Positions 23,454 through 27,186 of a DNA stretch of 27,186 bases are shown one piece after another (positions within the stretch are counted from its first letter, which is position 1; the number at the start of each line of letters is the position of its first letter). The notes below the pieces were generated by a model that made no database searches, was not told the DNA's origin, and was given only the letters and a program-made list of their open reading frames with translations. The position numbers and the translations under genes were made by a program. The stretch is from a virus. The DNA is taken from positions 1-27,186 of IMG/VR virus record IMGVR_UViG_3300030104_003068; one strand, 5' to 3'.

Positions 23454-25832
23454 TTACATAAATTGCTCTAAATTTAATCCACTATCATCTTTAAAATCGA
23501 TGGGCAATGAATTATTTTTTCTTTGGTCTATCATTTTAGACTGTTGAGTTGCTTGAAGTTTCGTTCTATTGTCTTTACGATCTTCAATTTCTTTTTCTTT
23601 AGCTTTTTGATTTTCAATTTCTGCTTGCTTAAGCTTCATATCATATTCAAATTGTTGAGCCATTTGTTGTTTTTCTATTTGAGCAGCTGTTTGCATTCTT
23701 TGAATTTCAAAATCTGATTTAGCTTTTTCAAATTGAACATTTGTTTCATTTAATGCTTGAGCTTTTTGAACATCAGCCATATTTGCTTTTTCAGCAGCTT
23801 CAGAATTAGAATCTGCTTGGGCTTGAATATTAGCCATTTGAGCTTGTTGATCAGCTTGTTGTTTTTTTGTTCTCTTATATTTTAAAACTTGATTTGCTAA
23901 TTGTAAATTTTTAATTTCTCTAATATCAATAGCATCTTCAAGGAATATTTGATTTTGTTGTAAAGCCATTTGAATATTTTGTTCAAGCATAGCTTTTTCT
24001 TCCTCTTCTGGTTCTAAATCTAAAAATACACCAAAATCATAAAGATGTAAATTATCTATTTCTTGTAATGTAGCAACATTAAATTTACCAATACTTGCCT
24101 TTAAAGACTCGCTAGTAAGTTGGAAATCTAACATATCAGAAACACGCAAAGAAATATTTTCACAAGTTCTCAATGTTAAATACAGCATACTATTCAAAAT
24201 ATGTTTAGTTGCTGTATTAGAAGCGTTAGCTGCCATTTTTTGTAAACCAACTAAAGCATTTTTATCAGGCAAGCTACCATCTCTAGCTTCATTGAGCCCG
24301 GTTACATCTCTTATCATTTGTAAATAATACTGATAAGTATTAATTAACGAGCCTATTTTACCATTAGCAGATGATGTTTGTAATTCTTGAATAGGCACTT
24401 TACCTCTATTTGGATCACCATCTTGAGTTAAAGATCTACCAACTATACTACCGGTTTGGAAATACATATTAAGTGCTTCCTGTGGATTATAATTAGTACC
24501 ATTGCCTAAATCAACTTCGGCTAAACCGTCTACATCTACAAATACACCATCTGGTACCATTCTAGCAATTACTTGTTGTAATTTTAAAGATGTTAATTGA
24601 ATCATATCAGCAAATCCCGTAATACGATTTACTAATGAATCAATTCTGCCTTGATACATATGAGGGGCTACAATGCTATAGTTCATATTAACTTTCGTTA
24701 AATCACTTTTGGGTCTTGTCATATGAGTACACATTTCCCATCTTAACATTTGCTCTACACCTAAAACTTTAGCTCCACTGAATAATACTTCAATTGATCT
24801 TGATACTCTATCAAAATTATCACTTGGTGGTGGGTTAAAAAAGTCAGGTTTTTCTAATGCTTTTTCTAATCCTTGTTCTGTATGTTTTAATTTAAATACT
24901 TGATCTATATAAGTTTTGTATTCAAAATACATAACCTGCACTAAATCATTATTATAAGGCCCTCTCTGATATCCCTCTCTACCGGGATATTTTTGAATCA
25001 TTTTTAAATCTTCATTAGTTAAATCAGGAAATTCCTTTTTTAACTCAGCAAGAGTTATTGATTTAATTTCACCTACATAATATATATCTTGAAAATTTGG
25101 ATCATTTGTATATGACCAAACCATATTAGCAGGATTTACATAATCTACTACAACACCTTCAGATTTATTAAAATTAGTTTTTACAGCTCCTATACCTATA
25201 GTAACTATATCTTCAACTAATCTTTTCTTAGTTAATTCGTATTTATTAAAATCTAATACATTATTAATTACTTCCTCTTCAGCTATTTCAACTGATTGTT
25301 TGTAATTTAATTGCATATGAACTTCTAACTCCTCTTTGTTTTGAGGTAAGTTAGCTGGATCAAGTGAGCTGTATATATCAACTCCTAAATTTTGTTTTAT
25401 GCTATCTAACAATGGTTTACTCATCATGTCACGCATAATAGAGTTTGCATAGTTAGTTCTCTGTTTTGTTGAAAACGGATCTTGAGCAAATGCTTTTACA
25501 TCATAATTTTTAGATGATATACCGTTAACTACTATATCTACAAATTTAGGTATAATAGGCACCGGCTTCCAGTCTAAATTTAAATAGCTTAAGTCACCAT
25601 TAATAGATAACTCATCTTTATATTTTTGAACAGATTGTTCTCCACGAGCATATAATCTTAACCTGTTAAAGTTTTGATAACCAGTGTGCCATTTACCACT
25701 GTTTATTCTACCACCTCTAAACCATTCATATTCAATAGCTTGTCCTACTTGCAAACCATATTCCCAACTAAGCTTTTCCGCAACAGGTACCACCTGACTA
25801 GGAAAGGAACTATTAGTACTCGTATTAATCAT
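23454..25832 (-). CDS. Portal protein
   Basis: This 792-residue protein is the length I expect of crAss-like portals. Typical portions are YQNFNRLRLYARGEQSVQKY (54-73), LDWKPVPIIPKFVDIVVNGI (85-104), a helical core with DIVTIGIGAVKTNFN and a VDYVNPANMVW strand (about 230-240), and DVTGLNEARDGSLPDKNALV before the stem and crown. The last 170 or so residues are a glutamine/alanine/lysine-rich coiled coil (for example AEIEKQ-type and QQMAQQ-type runs), which likely forms the barrel or an inward crown. The portal is the twelve-part ring at one capsid vertex through which DNA passes; the terminase docks on it. Its start overlaps the terminase stop by 8 bases, so the two are probably translated together. 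The assignment rests on sequence resemblance by eye plus gene order. Confidence 0.85.
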   Translation of the reverse strand: MINTSTNSSFPSQVVPVAEKLSWEYGLQVGQAIEYEWFRGGRINSGKWHTGYQNFNRLRLYARGEQSVQKYKDELSINGDLSYLNLDWKPVPIIPKFVDIVVNGISSKNYDVKAFAQDPFSTKQRTNYANSIMRDMMSKPLLDSIKQNLGVDIYSSLDPANLPQNKEELEVHMQLNYKQSVEIAEEEVINNVLDFNKYELTKKRLVEDIVTIGIGAVKTNFNKSEGVVVDYVNPANMVWSYTNDPNFQDIYYVGEIKSITLAELKKEFPDLTNEDLKMIQKYPGREGYQRGPYNNDLVQVMYFEYKTYIDQVFKLKHTEQGLEKALEKPDFFNPPPSDNFDRVSRSIEVLFSGAKVLGVEQMLRWEMCTHMTRPKSDLTKVNMNYSIVAPHMYQGRIDSLVNRITGFADMIQLTSLKLQQVIARMVPDGVFVDVDGLAEVDLGNGTNYNPQEALNMYFQTGSIVGRSLTQDGDPNRGKVPIQELQTSSANGKIGSLINTYQYYLQMIRDVTGLNEARDGSLPDKNALVGLQKMAANASNTATKHILNSMLYLTLRTCENISLRVSDMLDFQLTSESLKASIGKFNVATLQEIDNLHLYDFGVFLDLEPEEEEKAMLEQNIQMALQQNQIFLEDAIDIREIKNLQLANQVLKYKRTKKQQADQQAQMANIQAQADSNSEAAEKANMADVQKAQALNETNVQFEKAKSDFEIQRMQTAAQIEKQQMAQQFEYDMKLKQAEIENQKAKEKEIEDRKDNRTKLQATQQSKMIDQRKNNSLPIDFKDDSGLNLEQFM

Positions 25833-27186
25833 TTATTATTATTTTTGATTTATAGCCTTTATTATCATATTTAGAAAAATTTAAATTTACTTTTTCTTTA
25901 ATAACTTCAGCCACTGGTCTATATTTATTTTTATTGCAAGCCATAATAGCTAAACCTGAACTTATTGAAGCGTCATATTTAGTTCTATTATTTATATCAA
26001 ATGCAGCCCAATCTTCAAGTGTTCTTTGAAAATACATTGATCCATATTGTTCGTTATTGTAACCTACAAAACTTTCAATATAAGATTCAATAGCAGCGGC
26101 ATGCGCTTGTTTTACATCCTCACTTGAATTAGGTATACCACCTATTTCTCTTTCAGCTACAGATAATTTATATGCTGTTTTATCTGGACGATTCATAGAA
26201 TAATTTCTATAACCTCTTCTTTTTAAATAATATAACAATCTAGGTTTATTATTTTCTGCTAAAATTGGCATACCATAAAAATGTAATGCCATAAGAACAT
26301 CCTCAAAAAACATATCTGCTGTTTGTGGCCGTGCAATATATTCTAAAAAGAATAAATTAGGAGGACCATCCATTGTAAATTTTGTTAAACCGTGAAGAGA
26401 ACCTTTGGATCCTTTACCATCTACTGTTCCAGATATATCATAACTATCACACCCAAAAGCACCTATATGCTCATTAGCTGGATATTTACTACCATTTTTA
26501 ACAATATATCGATTTTGTTGATGTTTATCTGGTACCCACGATATAAAAAATCTACCTTGTTTACTAGGAAAAAATTGTACACTAGTATCTTTGACACCAC
26601 CTTCCCATTGAAAATTACCCTGAGTTATTACTCCAGAGTATTTTAAATCTTCATTAAAATCTATTTGTTCGTAAATTTTTGTTAAATTAAATATAGATTG
26701 TTTTGTTTCATCTCTAAACGCATGTTTTTCAGTACGTGGAAACTGTCTATATAATTCATTAAGTGCGTCTGAGTCGTTCTTAAGGCCATCTACCTCATTT
26801 TCCCAGTGTTCAATAACGCCGATCTCAATCTTTTGACCATCGATTCCTTCAACTTCTTGTTTTGGAGTATCAAAGACAGGGTGTCCATAAGTATCAATGT
26901 ATCCTTCGTAGTTCCATTCCATAGGTATGAACAAAGAATATAATCCTGAGCTAGTCTGTCCATTGCGGTTTCTTTTGGTAACATCTGAGTCATAATAAAG
27001 TTTTTTGTAGTTTCTACCACCTTTGTCAAGAGCATTGCTCGTTGAACCCATCATACATTTACCAATAATCTTACTACCTAATCTTAACGTTGTTTTGGTA
27101 ACTCTCCAGTTATTGAGAATATTTTCAGGTTTTTCCCATTTTCCCGCCTCATCATGTACAAGTAACGCAAGTTTTTCTCCGTCATA
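25825..27186 (-). CDS. terL: Terminase large subunit (TerL), 5' part outside window
   Basis: The frame is open to the window edge, giving 453 residues of the C-terminal part; the Walker A motif lies outside. The ATG at 27054 is internal, because the codons before it encode conserved ATPase sequence. Numbering from the edge: LALLVHDEAG (6-15) is the Walker B motif with D12 and E13; CMMGSTSNALDKGG (44-57) is the coupling motif. The RNase H-like nuclease domain follows, with likely metal ligands D247 in GAFGCDSYD, E311 in ILAENN and D405 in KYDASISSG. The protein drives DNA into the capsid and cuts the concatemer. Its stop overlaps the portal start by 8 bases. The match to TerL motifs is good; the exact nuclease ligands are read by eye. 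Confidence 0.9.
   Translation of the reverse strand, partial: YDGEKLALLVHDEAGKWEKPENILNNWRVTKTTLRLGSKIIGKCMMGSTSNALDKGGRNYKKLYYDSDVTKRNRNGQTSSGLYSLFIPMEWNYEGYIDTYGHPVFDTPKQEVEGIDGQKIEIGVIEHWENEVDGLKNDSDALNELYRQFPRTEKHAFRDETKQSIFNLTKIYEQIDFNEDLKYSGVITQGNFQWEGGVKDTSVQFFPSKQGRFFISWVPDKHQQNRYIVKNGSKYPANEHIGAFGCDSYDISGTVDGKGSKGSLHGLTKFTMDGPPNLFFLEYIARPQTADMFFEDVLMALHFYGMPILAENNKPRLLYYLKRRGYRNYSMNRPDKTAYKLSVAEREIGGIPNSSEDVKQAHAAAIESYIESFVGYNNEQYGSMYFQRTLEDWAAFDINNRTKYDASISSGLAIMACNKNKYRPVAEVIKEKVNLNFSKYDNKGYKSKIIIND

Noticed and set aside
26790-27035. Minus-strand open frame of 81 codons inside the terminase gene
   Set aside because: It is in another frame within a region coding for conserved terminase sequence.
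27052-27054. ATG at 27054 as the start of the terminase gene
   Set aside because: The 44 codons before it, up to the window edge, encode the Walker B and coupling-motif region, so the true start is outside.

Overview
The window looks like the structural half of a lytic tailed phage (podovirus type) infecting a marine or aquatic member of the Bacteroidetes, probably a flavobacterium. The DNA is strongly AT-rich. Every supported gene lies on the minus strand, so the genome is read here from the right end to the left end. Starts have no Shine-Dalgarno sequence and sit in A/T-rich leaders, as is usual in Bacteroidetes. The portal, ring and muzzle-type neck proteins resemble those of crAss-like phages and related marine phages. 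That assignment comes from remembered family sequences, not from a search.

In transcription order, packaging and head come first: the large terminase subunit (25825-27186, 5' end outside the window), portal (23454-25832), an acidic scaffold-like protein (22197-23420), the major capsid protein (20714-22180) and an unrecognised 272-residue protein (19823-20641). Two hairpins with cUUCGg loops flank that last gene. The one just after the capsid gene has the form of a Rho-independent terminator and may set the excess of capsid protein over later products.

The neck and tail follow: two ring-like adaptor proteins (18828-19754, 17412-18821), a 1396-residue muzzle or nozzle protein with a cadherin-like module and a cysteine-rich C-terminus (13219-17409), and a 440-residue protein (11864-13186) that looks like the other half of the muzzle. 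Next come three candidate internal or ejected proteins: 299 residues with hydrophobic ends (10959-11858), 365 residues (9857-10954) and a giant of 2928 residues (1064-9850). The giant carries an HExxH metallopeptidase-like motif, a repeated FSE motif and a hydrophobic C-terminal part.

The left end is a tightly overlapping set of small envelope genes: a lipoprotein (699-1064), a 50-residue single-membrane-span protein (545-697), a membrane protein with a coiled-coil tail (255-548), and an exported thioredoxin-fold protein in which both active-site cysteines are asparagine (1-258, cut by the window edge). This set looks like a lysis cassette without a recognised endolysin. There are no tRNAs, integrase, insertion sequences or CRISPR arrays, and no gap between genes is longer than about 75 bases.
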